Below, piece after piece: positions 34,471 to 43,226 of a DNA stretch of 64,000 nucleotides (positions are counted from its first letter, which is position 1; every line of letters starts with the position of its first letter). A model generated the notes under the pieces. It made no database searches. It saw nothing but the letters and a program-made list of their open reading frames with translations, and was not told where the DNA came from. Source of the stretch: Candidatus Thorarchaeota archaeon (GTDB lineage: Archaea; Asgardarchaeota; Thorarchaeia; Thorarchaeales; Thorarchaeaceae); NCBI GenBank assembly GCA_011365025.1, contig RDOF01000001.1, forward strand, positions 1 to 64,000. Reading direction: 5' to 3'. The position numbers and the translations under genes were made by a program.

Positions 34471-35466
34471 ATGTCAGAAGTACTAGTCCTATCCCAAGAG
34501 GAGATACAGCCATGCCTTCCTATGGGGAAGACCATTGAAGCAGTCAAGGAGGCCTATATCGCCTTAGCTGAGGGGAGAGTCGAACTCGCTCCAGTCGCCC
34601 ACCTTGATGTTGCAAAATATAGAGGCGAGGTGGACATCAAGTCTGGCTATATTGAGGATCTTGGGGTTATTGGAACAAAAATTGCGAGTGGATACTACGA
34701 TAATCACAGGCGGGGATTGCCTCCTGGTGTAGCGGTTATTGTTCTCATGGATCTGAAGACAAGTATGCCAATCGCAATCATGGATGGAACCTACATCACA
34801 GCCTATCGGACAGGCGCTGCGGGGGCGGTCGCCGCGAGTGTCTTAGCTAGAAGTGAATCTAAGACAGTAGGAGTAGTTGGAGCAGGCACCCAAGGGCGAA
34901 TGCAGGTCTTGGCACTTAATGAGATATTTGGCCTTGAGGAAATCAGAGTCTGGGACATACGAAATGAAGCAACCGTTGGCTATGCAGAAGAGATGAAATC
35001 CAGACTTGGAATCGATATCAGGCCATTGAATAGTATTGAGGAAGTTGTCCGGGGAGCCGACATTGTTGTTACGGCGACCCCATCCAGAGAACCGCTGGTC
35101 GCATTGGACTGGATAGAACAGGGAGTTCATATCAATGCCATCGGAGCGGATGGACCGGGAAAGCAGGAGCTGGATCCGAGAATTGTGGCCAGAGCAGACA
35201 AGGTTGTCGTGGACAGTCTTGCCCAATGTCGAGTTATCGGGGAGATTCAACACGCACTCAAACAAGGGCTCATAACCGAGAGTAAAGTACATGCAGAGAT
35301 TGGATACATCTTGACTGGGACCAAGAAAGGAAGAGAATCCGAAACGGAAATCACTCTCTTCGACGCAACCGGAATTGCCGCACAAGATATCGCAGCTGCA
35401 AATGTTGTATATCAGGAGGCGAAGAAACAGAAACTCGGTCGAGTCATCAAGCTCTTGGACTTCTGA
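34471..35466 (+). CDS. Ornithine cyclodeaminase / alanine dehydrogenase family enzyme
   Basis: 331 residues from the ATG at 34471. GEVDIKSGY, GTKIASGYYDNHRRGLPPGV and MDGTYITAYRTGAAGAVAAS are the substrate-site blocks, VGVVGAGTQGRMQVLAL the NAD Rossmann motif, and INAIGADGPGKQELDP is typical. The family converts ornithine to proline, oxidises alanine, or makes related imino acids. The threonine dehydratase-like gene follows 19 bases later and is likely co-transcribed, which points to amino acid breakdown. Confidence 0.85.
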   Translation: MSEVLVLSQEEIQPCLPMGKTIEAVKEAYIALAEGRVELAPVAHLDVAKYRGEVDIKSGYIEDLGVIGTKIASGYYDNHRRGLPPGVAVIVLMDLKTSMPIAIMDGTYITAYRTGAAGAVAASVLARSESKTVGVVGAGTQGRMQVLALNEIFGLEEIRVWDIRNEATVGYAEEMKSRLGIDIRPLNSIEEVVRGADIVVTATPSREPLVALDWIEQGVHINAIGADGPGKQELDPRIVARADKVVVDSLAQCRVIGEIQHALKQGLITESKVHAEIGYILTGTKKGRESETEITLFDATGIAAQDIAAANVVYQEAKKQKLGRVIKLLDF

Positions 35467-35485
35467 AGGAGGCAATTTGATTCGT

Positions 35486-36445
35486 ATGTCAGTGACTACA
35501 ATTGATTCTATCAGGGTAGCCAATCGTACAATAACGGGTAATGTAAAACATACCCCCTTGATTAAGTCGGGTTGGCTCAGCAATCATTGCCAATGTAAAT
35601 CCTATCTCAAACTGGAGAATCAACAGCACACGAATTCGTTCAAAATACGAGGCGCGCTTAACAGAATGTCACAGTTGACTACAGCGCAGAAGGAAGGTGG
35701 AGTGGTCACAGCTTCTTCGGGCAATCATGCGCAAGCTGTAGCTCTAGCAGCTCAAATACTTGGAATTCATGCAACGATAGTTATTCCCGAACAAGTGTCA
35801 AAGGCCAAACTTGAGAAGATAAAGAACTACGATGTAGAAGTAGTATTGGGCGGCGGCTTTGATGAGGTAGAGGCAAAAGCGCGGGCAATTGCCAGTAACC
35901 AAGGCAAATCGTACATCAGCCCCTATAACGACTACGAAGTTATCTCTGGTCAAGGCACCGTGGGAATCGAAGTGGTCGAGGAGCTTGAGAGTGTTGATAC
36001 GGTTATCGTCCCAGTGGGTGGGGGTGGGCTCATTGCAGGAATTGCTGTTGCAGTAAAGAGCCTTAAACCGGATTGCAAGGTGATTGGGGTTCAAACCAAG
36101 GCATCCTCTACAATGTACGAGTCTTGGAGAAAAGGTGAGTTCGTTCATGTGGAAGAAACAGACACTCTAGCAGAAGCGTTTCTAGGAGGTGTTGAAGAGG
36201 GTTCCGTAACTCTTGACCTGATACTGAAATTCGTCGATGACATCGTATTGGTCAAGGAAAGCACGGTAAGAGATGCAATAAGGCTTCTATGGAAAGAAGA
36301 GGAGCAAGTTGTGGAAGGTGCAGGTGCGACTTCAATTGGCCCACTCCTCGAGAATCCTGAGCATTTCAAAGGTAAGGTGGTTGTTTCAATAGTGAGTGGT
36401 GGGAATATTGAGAAGGACGTGTTTGAAAGCATTGCTGGGCGATAA
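35486..36445 (+). CDS. Threonine/serine dehydratase (PLP fold type II)
   Basis: 319 residues from ATG 35486, after GAAGGAGG. HTPLIKS, LENQQHTNSFKIRGA (PLP lysine), ASSGNHAQAVALAA, VPVGGGGLIAGIA (phosphate loop) and VSGGNIEKD define the threonine ammonia-lyase/serine racemase group. It lacks the ACT regulatory domain of biosynthetic IlvA, so it looks catabolic or racemase-like. The longer frame from 35375 overlaps the preceding gene and is rejected. Confidence 0.88.
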   Translation: MSVTTIDSIRVANRTITGNVKHTPLIKSGWLSNHCQCKSYLKLENQQHTNSFKIRGALNRMSQLTTAQKEGGVVTASSGNHAQAVALAAQILGIHATIVIPEQVSKAKLEKIKNYDVEVVLGGGFDEVEAKARAIASNQGKSYISPYNDYEVISGQGTVGIEVVEELESVDTVIVPVGGGGLIAGIAVAVKSLKPDCKVIGVQTKASSTMYESWRKGEFVHVEETDTLAEAFLGGVEEGSVTLDLILKFVDDIVLVKESTVRDAIRLLWKEEEQVVEGAGATSIGPLLENPEHFKGKVVVSIVSGGNIEKDVFESIAGR

Positions 36446-36536
36446 AATATGGTGCTTTGAGTGCCATACTATGCATCGTATGCATGAAATTCATTACTAG
36501 TCACTGTACAAAGGCACAAGCCGAAGTGAATGCAGA

Positions 36537-36986
36537 ATGAAAAGGGTCCTCTTTATATGCACAGGTAATTCGGCACGAAGCCAGATTGCAGAGGCACTTC
36601 TTAGACATCTGGGGGGTAATGCCTACCACGCAAGTAGTGCAGGCACTCAACCAGCAGACCGTATCAACCCATTCGCTCTTGCTGTATTGGACGAGATAGG
36701 AGTGAGTACAGATGGTCTGTATCCGAAGAAGATGAACGGGTTCGAGAACCAGAGCTTTGACCTAGTAATCACTGTATGCGACAATGCAAAGCAGAAATGT
36801 CCTGTGTTCCCCAGAGCTAAAGAAGTGGACCATTGGTCACTAATAGATCCAGCATCTTTTCAGGGAACTTATGAAGAGATACTCACGGTGTTCAGGGAAA
36901 CAAGGGATGAGATAAAGAGGAGAATTGAAGATTATATCCTTCAGGGAAGGCTGGCCAATGACCCTCTTAACACACTCCGGCTATGA
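36537..36986 (+). CDS. arsC: Arsenate reductase, low-molecular-weight phosphatase fold (thioredoxin-coupled type)
   Basis: 149 residues. CTGNSARSQIAEALLR is the CX5R phosphate loop, and VCDNAKQKCPVFP supplies the second and third redox cysteines; KEVDHWSLIDPA holds the aspartate. It should reduce arsenate to arsenite. No ars regulator or efflux gene adjoins it. A phosphatase role is less likely because of the extra cysteines. Convergent with topoisomerase IB, 8 bases apart. Confidence 0.87.
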   Translation: MKRVLFICTGNSARSQIAEALLRHLGGNAYHASSAGTQPADRINPFALAVLDEIGVSTDGLYPKKMNGFENQSFDLVITVCDNAKQKCPVFPRAKEVDHWSLIDPASFQGTYEEILTVFRETRDEIKRRIEDYILQGRLANDPLNTLRL

Positions 36987-36994
36987 CTGGCGCA

Positions 36995-38998
36995 TTAATC
37001 CTCAATCCAAGCGAACTTCCTCTGCAGTGTCTTGGGATAGACCTTTTTCCAGTCGTATTGCACCTTCTGGCACCAATTGTAGACCACCTTTGGATGAATA
37101 TAGGACTTGAGCGAGGTTCCTAAGTTCCAAGTCCGGCTGCTTTTCGCGAGCGCAAAGTCAGTTTCAATCTTGCTCCTAGCAACTTGTGCTTTTGCGACTT
37201 GGTCTTTAACACGTCCAACAAATAACTCAGCTCTTGCAATGCTTTCAGCTGATTTCTTCTTGAATTCAACCAGAGCCTGTTGCTGTTTTTCGTAGGAGGT
37301 CTTGCTCCTGTTGTATCGCTCTCTAGCGCGAGATAGACCAATCTCTGCAGCGTCAAGGCGGCTGCGAGTACGTTCAATGCTTGCTTGAGCATCTTCCAGA
37401 CGCTCTTTCTTGGTAGTCTTCCCCTTTCGTTTGCTCGTCCTAGTTCTACGCTTTCGGTTTCTGGCGTTGTCCCACGCAGTCTTTAGACGATTTCTCTTCT
37501 CGCGCCAAGAGAGGACTACTTGCCAGTTCTGATCCATTAGTATCTTCTTTTTGGCAAGTGCGCTCTGCTTCTGCTCTTGCTTCTGTTTCTCTTTGCGTTT
37601 GATTGTTTTGAGCTTCTTCTGTTGCTCTTCCAGTTTTTTCCTAGTTTTCGTGATGCGCTGCTCGGCCTTCGAAATTCGTTCAATGTATCTATCAGCCGTT
37701 CGGCCCCAGCCCTTGGGAGCCTGTTTAGTATGATTCATCACACGCGCCACCTCAAGATTTGCCTTCTTCACAGCAGCCTTCTTGATGAAATCAGGATCCA
37801 TTGGCCTTGCCCTACTCTTGCGGAGTTCATCTTGCATCGTCAGGGTAGCATGGAAGGTTCTGAACACTTTGGCGGTAAGATCCTTGTCAACCTTACTTAG
37901 GAATCTGTTGACATGAGAACTATTGATTCCAGGGAAGATTTGTGCAGGTTTCTTAGGATCAATCTTTGACTTGCCCTTGCGAGACTTGAAAGACGCGATT
38001 CGCTCCTCTGCCCTCTCGTATAGCTCTCTGAACACATTATAGACATCTGCTAGCATTTCTAGCTCCTTGTGCCATGGAACACTGTCTTTGCCCAAGAAAT
38101 CGAAGACAATCGAGCTCTTTTTGAAAGTAACATGCTCGACTCGGAGTGTGGTTGCTCCGACTGTGTCTGCCTCTTCAGGGTCCTTCTCGTCACCTACTCT
38201 AAGACTTAGATTGTCAATCAAGTAACATGCCGCAGCTACCATTCGGGTTTTATGGTCCTCAGAGTGAATACCCTCCATGATGTGAGCGCGGATAGCATCA
38301 ATCTTCTTGGAAATCCTCATTGCTTTGTCGTACTTCTCTGCCTCACGCTCTTGCTTGATAGGACTGCTGTCATGTAGCCAGATGTACTTCACTTTTCCAG
38401 TGAGGTCGTCGGTCCATTTGGCAACCCACATTGAGTCAGAAGCCCAAACAATATCACCCCAGTCGCCAGCGGGAACTGGTGCATCAGGACTCAGATTCAA
38501 CGTTATGTCCTTGTGTGTGACCCCCTTTTTCCACCGACCCCTCAGGGGATGCTCGCCCCTTCCCATGAATATGCCCGATGGTTCTGTTTGGTAGCTTCCC
38601 AACTCCATTTGCTCCCCATCAACTGTGGCGTATCCATACTCCTCCCTTAGACGCTCACGTTCAGCCTTCCGGGCCTCTCGTTGTGCCTTCTTCTCCTCTT
38701 TTGTCATAGCGTCCTTTGCTGCGCGCTCGTGCTTAACGAATTCAATGATTTCTGAGAAATCAACTTCATCGAGCGCTAATGTGGGAGATGTTTCTAGGGC
38801 CTTTGAGAAGTCCATCATAAAGTTCTCAATAAAGACGGGGTCTTCAACATAGGGTGTCCCCAGCTTTCTCACCCAGGCAACTGCCATCTCCTCTTGAAGC
38901 TGATTCAATATTATTTTCTGACCACGAATGGTGATTTGAAAGCCACTTGATTCAGGGGGGTTTAGGACAATTATGCCACGATGTACAAGAGACTCCAT
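36995..38998 (-). CDS. DNA topoisomerase IB (eukaryote-like)
   Basis: 667 residues. The N-terminal core (PPESSGFQITIRGQKIILN, then GRGEHPLRGRWKKGVTHKDI) and the catalytic part LGKDSVPWHKELE, KVFRTFHATLTMQDEL (Arg), MNHTKQAPKGW (His) and the C-terminal SLKSYIHPKVVYNW with nucleophile Y633 match eukaryotic Top1. A long basic coiled-coil linker (about 430-600) separates the active-site halves. It relaxes supercoils of both signs by nicking one strand through a 3'-phosphotyrosine. Known in Thaumarchaeota and some Asgard lineages. Confidence 0.93.
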   Translation of the reverse strand: MESLVHRGIIVLNPPESSGFQITIRGQKIILNQLQEEMAVAWVRKLGTPYVEDPVFIENFMMDFSKALETSPTLALDEVDFSEIIEFVKHERAAKDAMTKEEKKAQREARKAERERLREEYGYATVDGEQMELGSYQTEPSGIFMGRGEHPLRGRWKKGVTHKDITLNLSPDAPVPAGDWGDIVWASDSMWVAKWTDDLTGKVKYIWLHDSSPIKQEREAEKYDKAMRISKKIDAIRAHIMEGIHSEDHKTRMVAAACYLIDNLSLRVGDEKDPEEADTVGATTLRVEHVTFKKSSIVFDFLGKDSVPWHKELEMLADVYNVFRELYERAEERIASFKSRKGKSKIDPKKPAQIFPGINSSHVNRFLSKVDKDLTAKVFRTFHATLTMQDELRKSRARPMDPDFIKKAAVKKANLEVARVMNHTKQAPKGWGRTADRYIERISKAEQRITKTRKKLEEQQKKLKTIKRKEKQKQEQKQSALAKKKILMDQNWQVVLSWREKRNRLKTAWDNARNRKRRTRTSKRKGKTTKKERLEDAQASIERTRSRLDAAEIGLSRARERYNRSKTSYEKQQQALVEFKKKSAESIARAELFVGRVKDQVAKAQVARSKIETDFALAKSSRTWNLGTSLKSYIHPKVVYNWCQKVQYDWKKVYPKTLQRKFAWIED

Positions 38999-39124
38999 TC
39001 GGATTCCTCACAAGTTGTAGGGATTGGGACGTCGTTGTGATACTAACAAAAGGATTGTTGTCATGGTAGTTATGCGAGGATAGTCGCCAATAATTTCAAG
39101 TGGCTATAAGGAGAGATTTCAGCC

Positions 39125-39409
39125 ATGGTTGATGAGATATCAGAGTTATTTGATGACCTTCTGAGCGGGCGAAGCGATAGAAGAGAGAAAACACTCGAGC
39201 CTTCCAAGAGAAAGGAGTTGGAACAATATCACAGAGTGCACTATCTGAGCAAACTAATAGCTGAGATAGAAGCAGTCAAAGTCAAGGCGCGAGCTCTGAT
39301 ATCTTCCGACGAGGAATACCTCCAAGTGTGCGAGCTTCTTGATTCTGTTGTCAGCCGCCTCACCTATACAAGGTTGGAAACAAGACTCGATATTCAGTCT
39401 GAACGATGA
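39125..39409 (+). CDS. Small helical protein, unknown function
   Basis: 94 residues, ATG after GGAGAGATTTCAGCC. Acidic N-terminus, then a long amphipathic helix (ELEQYHRVHYLSKLIAEIEA) and a second helix; likely coiled-coil hairpin. No cysteine, no membrane segment. Divergent from topoisomerase IB. Not recognised. Confidence 0.6.
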   Translation: MVDEISELFDDLLSGRSDRREKTLEPSKRKELEQYHRVHYLSKLIAEIEAVKVKARALISSDEEYLQVCELLDSVVSRLTYTRLETRLDIQSER

Positions 39410-39490
39410 CTTTAAAACCGCCAATCGAAGAAAGCCGTCTTGATGCGACTGTCGTGCGGATGCCGCAGTACATCGCTCAATTCCAAGAAT

Positions 39491-39565
39491 GCGGCCATAG
39501 TCTAGGGGTTATGATATGAGCCTTCCAAGCTCGTGACCCGGGTTCGAATCCCGGTGGCCGCACCA
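39491..39565 (+). tRNA. tRNA-Gly(TCC), no intron
   Basis: Acceptor GCGGCCA/TGGCCGC, D-arm GTCT...TATGAT, anticodon stem TGAGC/GCTCG with loop CTTCCAA (anticodon TCC), T-arm CGGG-TTCGAAT-CCCG, discriminator A and encoded CCA. 75 bases. A TTTAAAA box lies about 75 bases upstream. Confidence 0.95.
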
Positions 39566-39572
39566 CTTTCTG

Positions 39573-40289
39573 CTAGTCCTTGTGGTATCTTTTGTCAATC
39601 ACATGGTGTTTCCAAGAATAGGTCCATATCACTTCCGCACAGACGTGCCAAGCCATCATGACCTCCCGATCAAGCTCAAGGTGTGTATTGAAGCAATCCT
39701 TGATTTCTTCAGTGAATTCGCCGTGCGGAAATGCGCCAACACCCACAATCAAGGGGGTAGTATTGCTCTTGGGAATAAGTCTGCAAAGATCATTGATTGT
39801 AGTATGCTCGCCCTTTTCCACGAAAAGGACGGTTTGCGGCCCTGGGCCAGAGGATTCAAGCTCGGACATGAGGTCAGGTAATCTTTTTGACATGATTCGC
39901 ATCAAAGGCTCCTTGTCGACCGGAACCTGTCCCTTTTCTAGAAGCTGTTCAAAGAGGCCAATAAACCGGTCATAGTTTCTTGGTAATCTGGTCTCAGACG
40001 AGACCTCCACAATTCGCCCATCTTGGAGATGCAGATGGATGGTGAGAAGACCTTCCTTGCATAGTGGCGTTTCAAGCATTGAAAGCAGGCTTAGATACGT
40101 AATGTCAGGCCGACCTCTTCTTGAGTGGTCGTTTATCTTGACCATGACCTGCCCATGCTGGCTTTGATCCAACAGCAGTTGGTTAGGCTTTTTCCCCTTC
40201 CTTGCTGCATGTTTCTGAATGACCTTGCTTGCAGTCAGCTCTCTTGGAATGAATTCGATTGCACAGTCTAGAAGAATGACATGAAGCAT
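39573..40289 (-). CDS. 16S rRNA (pseudouridine-N1-)-methyltransferase Nep1/Emg1
   Basis: About 238 residues. LHVILLDCAIEFIP opens the SPOUT domain; KPNQLLLDQSQHG, HSRRGRPDITYLSLLSML, LPRNYDRFIGLFEQLL and the knot region TPLIVGVGAFPHGEFTEEI follow in the Nep1 order. It methylates a pseudouridine in the 16S rRNA helix 35 loop and assists small-subunit assembly. Start at ATG 40289 (a second ATG is nine bases upstream). Divergent from the RNase P gene. Confidence 0.92.
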   Translation of the reverse strand: MLHVILLDCAIEFIPRELTASKVIQKHAARKGKKPNQLLLDQSQHGQVMVKINDHSRRGRPDITYLSLLSMLETPLCKEGLLTIHLHLQDGRIVEVSSETRLPRNYDRFIGLFEQLLEKGQVPVDKEPLMRIMSKRLPDLMSELESSGPGPQTVLFVEKGEHTTINDLCRLIPKSNTTPLIVGVGAFPHGEFTEEIKDCFNTHLELDREVMMAWHVCAEVIWTYSWKHHVIDKRYHKD

Positions 40290-40344
40290 AGGATTCACTG
40301 CAGAAGAATAAGAGCACGAACGATTTAAGGTATATTACGCACCT

Positions 40345-40683
40345 GTGTCCTGGCGAGGATTGCAGGTGCCCAGACGAAGATCTCCAAGAACACAAGTGCG
40401 GGATTTAGCCAAGACAAGAATCAGTCTACTCTGGGAACAGGCATCAAAGAGTGCACGAACAAATCCCGAGCTTGCAAGGCGGCAAATGGAGATTGCAGAC
40501 AAGGTAGCACAGAAAGCACGAGTAAAAATTCCCCTCCGTATTAAGCGTCAAATCTGCAAGAAATGTGGACGGGTCCTCATTCCAGGAGGAAATTGCCGTA
40601 TCAGGGTGCGAAACAATAGAGAAAGACACGTTGTAGTGACGTGTCTGGAGTGCGGCGCTGTCAGAAGATTTCCTGTCAGATAA
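40345..40683 (+). CDS. rnp4: RNase P protein subunit Rpp21 (Rpr2/Rnp4)
   Basis: 112 residues from a GTG at 40345. The helical N-terminus (SLLWEQASKSARTNPELARR) and zinc ribbon CKKCGRVLIPGGNC with CLECGAVRRFP are diagnostic of Rpr2/Rpp21. It binds the specificity domain of RNase P RNA, removing tRNA 5' leaders. The CRM-domain gene follows after 48 bases. Confidence 0.92.
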   Translation: MSWRGLQVPRRRSPRTQVRDLAKTRISLLWEQASKSARTNPELARRQMEIADKVAQKARVKIPLRIKRQICKKCGRVLIPGGNCRIRVRNNRERHVVVTCLECGAVRRFPVR

Positions 40684-40731
40684 GAAGCTTAAAGTGGATT
40701 ACTTTGGAATTTCATCCGAAGGCTAGTATCG

Positions 40732-41004
40732 ATGTCTAAGAAACCGGACCCAGCTAGGATAGGAATTACTTGGCAAGAACCTGCCATGATGCAGATAGGA
40801 AAGGGAGGCCTATCTGAGGTTGTCATCAAAGAAGCAACAAGACTGCTGAAAAAACACAGATACATCAAGGTTCGACTCTTGCGCACTGGAGGCGGCAGCA
40901 CTCCATCCAAACAGGGAATTTTCGAGGAATTAACTAACGAACTCGGAGCCACGCTAGTAGGCGTACGAGGAAATACGGCTGTCATCTACAAACTCCGCGG
41001 TTGA
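40732..41004 (+). CDS. CRM-domain (YhbY-like) RNA-binding protein
   Basis: 90 residues. QIGKGGLSEVVIKEATRLLKKHRYIKVR contains the GxxG loop and the later LVGVRGNTAVIYK is the C-terminal strand of CRM/YhbY proteins, which associate with pre-50S particles. Its place between RNase P and ribosomal protein genes fits RNA maturation. Confidence 0.85.
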   Translation: MSKKPDPARIGITWQEPAMMQIGKGGLSEVVIKEATRLLKKHRYIKVRLLRTGGGSTPSKQGIFEELTNELGATLVGVRGNTAVIYKLRG

Positions 41005-41127
41005 AATCTCTGAGACCCATGAAAATCCTTTTATGCGGTCCCAAGATGTCGAGTCCAGCCTTCTGAGGTGGGCCATCAGCTTAGTCTAGGTACGGTGACT
41101 CTCCTCTACTTATATGGTGAAGTGCAA

Positions 41128-41580
41128 ATGCCTACAGTTTACGATATTCCACCGAGCGTTCTGATACGACGCCTTGCACAGGATCTCAAGTCTAGAAACG
41201 AAATCAAGGCCCCTGATTGGGCAGATTACGTGAAGACTGGTGCACATAAGGAAAGAGCACCAGACGATTTAGACTGGTGGTACGTAAGGTGCGCAAGTAT
41301 TCTAAGGAACGTCTATTTGAACGGACCAATTGGTACAGAAAGACTGCGAATTGTCTATGGTGGAAGAAAGAGACGCGGTTCGAAACCAGCTCATTTCTAT
41401 AAAGGGAGTGGGGCAATTGTCAGAACTGCTCTTCAGCAGCTTGAGAGAGCCGGCTTCGTCAAGAAGCGCGGTAGCAAGGGTCGAGAGATGACCAACATTG
41501 GGCGATCCTATATGGATAGGCTAGCAGCTGGACTGAAGCAGGAACTTGTACGAGCCATACCAGAGTTGGAGAAATACTGA
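41128..41580 (+). CDS. rps19e: Ribosomal protein S19e
   Basis: 150 residues from the ATG at 41128 (MPTVYDIPPSVLIRRLA). WADYVKTGAHKERAPDDLDW, YVRCASILRNVYLNGPIG and SGAIVRTALQQLERAGFV are S19e signatures. Small-subunit protein at the head. A TATA-like CTTTTATGC lies near 41030. The frame opens at 41068 but that extension is not family-like. First gene of an operon running to FtsY. Confidence 0.95.
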   Translation: MPTVYDIPPSVLIRRLAQDLKSRNEIKAPDWADYVKTGAHKERAPDDLDWWYVRCASILRNVYLNGPIGTERLRIVYGGRKRRGSKPAHFYKGSGAIVRTALQQLERAGFVKKRGSKGREMTNIGRSYMDRLAAGLKQELVRAIPELEKY

Positions 41581-41610
41581 ATACCAGTCAAGCGTGGCAG
41601 GTGAAGCATT

Positions 41611-41940
41611 ATGAGCGACGAGGAACTTGACGAGATTCGGCAACGGAAAATTGCCGCAATGCGCGATCAAGCTCTCGATGCACAGGCCCAAGAGCAGGCT
41701 GTAGCTGAAGCGCAAGCCCAGAAAGAGGCCCTGCTTCGGCAGATACTGACTCCAGAGGCCCGGTCAAGACTCACAAACATCAGAATGGTACGACCCCAGC
41801 TAGCAGAACAGATTGAGATGCAGCTCATTCAGCTAGCAGGAGCGGGAAGACTCAGAGCAAGAGTCACTGATGAACAACTCAAAGCGCTCCTTCAACAACT
41901 TCAGGAGAAGGAACGGGAGAGAAAGATCTCATTCAGATAG
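41611..41940 (+). CDS. PDCD5-family DNA-binding protein
   Basis: 109 residues. LLRQILTPEARSRLTNIRMV and ARVTDEQLKALLQQL are the core of the PDCD5/TFAR19 family; the N-terminus is a Gln/Ala-rich helix. In archaea it is a small nucleic-acid-binding protein of uncertain role, almost always encoded between S19e and L39e, as here. Confidence 0.93.
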   Translation: MSDEELDEIRQRKIAAMRDQALDAQAQEQAVAEAQAQKEALLRQILTPEARSRLTNIRMVRPQLAEQIEMQLIQLAGAGRLRARVTDEQLKALLQQLQEKERERKISFR

Positions 41941-41960
41941 AGCTGCTATAGGTGATAATA

Positions 41961-42116
41961 ATGGCACGAAACAAGCCTCTCGCAAAGAAGCTCCGGATGG
42001 CAAAGGCAATGAAGAGCAACTCCTCTGTACCTACCTGGGCAATTGTGAAAACAGGCGGCAAAGTCAGAAGAACTCCAAAGCAGCGGAACTGGCGTCAGAC
42101 CAAACTCAAACCATAG
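41961..42116 (+). CDS. rpl39e: Ribosomal protein L39e
   Basis: 51 residues ([20 protein letters not shown], then [13 protein letters not shown] and [10 protein letters not shown]), the full L39e pattern with its tryptophans and high basic content. It lines the peptide exit tunnel. GGTGATAATA precedes the ATG. It sits 20 bases after PDCD5. Confidence 0.95.
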   Translation: MARNKPLAKKLRMAKAMKSNSSVPTWAIVKTGGKVRRTPKQRNWRQTKLKP

Positions 42117-42132
42117 TCAGGTGTGCTGTGCA

Positions 42133-42543
42133 ATGAAGAAAGAAAAAGAATTGGAGGAAATCAAGGAAACCGAAGAGGCAGAGGAAGAGCTCGTTGAGAT
42201 GGAAGAAATAGGAGCTCTTGATGACGAAGAGGAGAGACCACCAGCAGAGGAAGTCGCTCCATCGGAAGTCATTCCCGAGGAAGAGATTGTTGATGAGAGA
42301 ATCTATACTGTGCCACTTAGGAAAGCATATTGGACAGGCAGCAGGCTAAAGAGATCTAACAGAGCAGTAAGAATACTTCGGGAGTTTGTTGAAAGGCACA
42401 TGAAACCCGAAGAGATAGTGATTCAATCTGAGGTGAATGAACGAATTTGGGCGAGGGGTATCCAGAAGCCACCTCGCAGGATACGCATTCGGGCCACAAA
42501 GAATGCTGACAATCTCGTTCGTGTATATCTGGCGGAGGGTTAG
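42133..42543 (+). CDS. rpl31e: Ribosomal protein L31e with long acidic N-terminal extension
   Basis: 136 residues; the L31e domain begins near residue 55 (ERIYTVPLRKAYWTGSRLKR) and contains AVRILREFVERHMKPEE and NERIWARGIQKPPRRIRIRA. The first 54 residues are almost all E, D and small residues, which the usual 85-95 residue protein lacks. Start ATG at 42133; a GTG 12 bases upstream would add four residues. aIF6 follows after 6 bases. Confidence 0.92.
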   Translation: MKKEKELEEIKETEEAEEELVEMEEIGALDDEEERPPAEEVAPSEVIPEEEIVDERIYTVPLRKAYWTGSRLKRSNRAVRILREFVERHMKPEEIVIQSEVNERIWARGIQKPPRRIRIRATKNADNLVRVYLAEG

Positions 42544-42549
42544 TCTCAC

Positions 42550-43215
42550 ATGATCGCCCGAACGGACTTCGAGGGCGATTCTAATGTAGGAGCCTTTGGA
42601 ATTGCCACAGACAAGTTTGTGTTCTCATCACCAAACATGTCAGAGAAGTCTATTGATACAATTGAGCGGGTCTTTAATTTACCCCTTGTACAGACCACCA
42701 TAGCTACCCTAGACGCAGTTGGATTGGTTTGTGTTGCGAATTCAAATGGTATATTGGTCCCTTACACTACAAGTGATGATGAGCTTGCAGAACTCAAGAA
42801 GCATTCTGAGCTACAAGTTGATTGGATAGATAGCAAGATGACCGCCCTTGGCAATATAGTGGCCACTAACGACAAAGGAGCTATATGTCATCCTGATTTT
42901 GATGTCAAGGCGCGCAAGAAAATGGCGGATGTACTTGATGTGGAAGTTCTTCCGGGAACAGTAGCCCGTCTCCCTATTGTTGGTGCAAGTACAGTCATAA
43001 CCAACAATGGAGCCATTGTTCATCCATTGGCCAGGGACGAAGAGATTGAACAGATAGCACAGCTGTTAAAAGTGCAGGTTGAAGTGGGCACTGTGAACAG
43101 AGGCAGCCCTTACATCAGTCTTGGTGTCATGGCTAACGTCGATGGTATGATTGCAGGAACGGATACGACTGGTGTGGAACTAGCGCACATAAGTCAAGTC
43201 CTAGGATTTGTATGA
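42550..43215 (+). CDS. eif6: Translation initiation factor aIF6
   Basis: 221 residues. Five pseudo-symmetric repeats are visible (FEGDSNVGAFGIATDKFVFS, LVCVANSNGILVPYTTSDDE, GNIVATNDKGAICHPDFD, ASTVITNNGAIVHPLARDEE, LGVMANVDGMIAGTDTTG). It binds the 50S subunit and blocks premature 30S joining. Its stop overlaps the upstream part of the LX frame. Confidence 0.96.
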   Translation: MIARTDFEGDSNVGAFGIATDKFVFSSPNMSEKSIDTIERVFNLPLVQTTIATLDAVGLVCVANSNGILVPYTTSDDELAELKKHSELQVDWIDSKMTALGNIVATNDKGAICHPDFDVKARKKMADVLDVEVLPGTVARLPIVGASTVITNNGAIVHPLARDEEIEQIAQLLKVQVEVGTVNRGSPYISLGVMANVDGMIAGTDTTGVELAHISQVLGFV

Positions 43216-43226
43216 GGTGTTTGAAT

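Noticed and set aside
35375..35485. Longer start for the threonine dehydratase
   Set aside because: It overlaps the previous gene and encodes a low-complexity Arg/Ser stretch; ATG 35486 follows GAAGGAGG.
34843..35583. 246-codon minus-strand frame
   Set aside because: It lies wholly across the ornithine cyclodeaminase and dehydratase genes, shows no family features and is a shadow.
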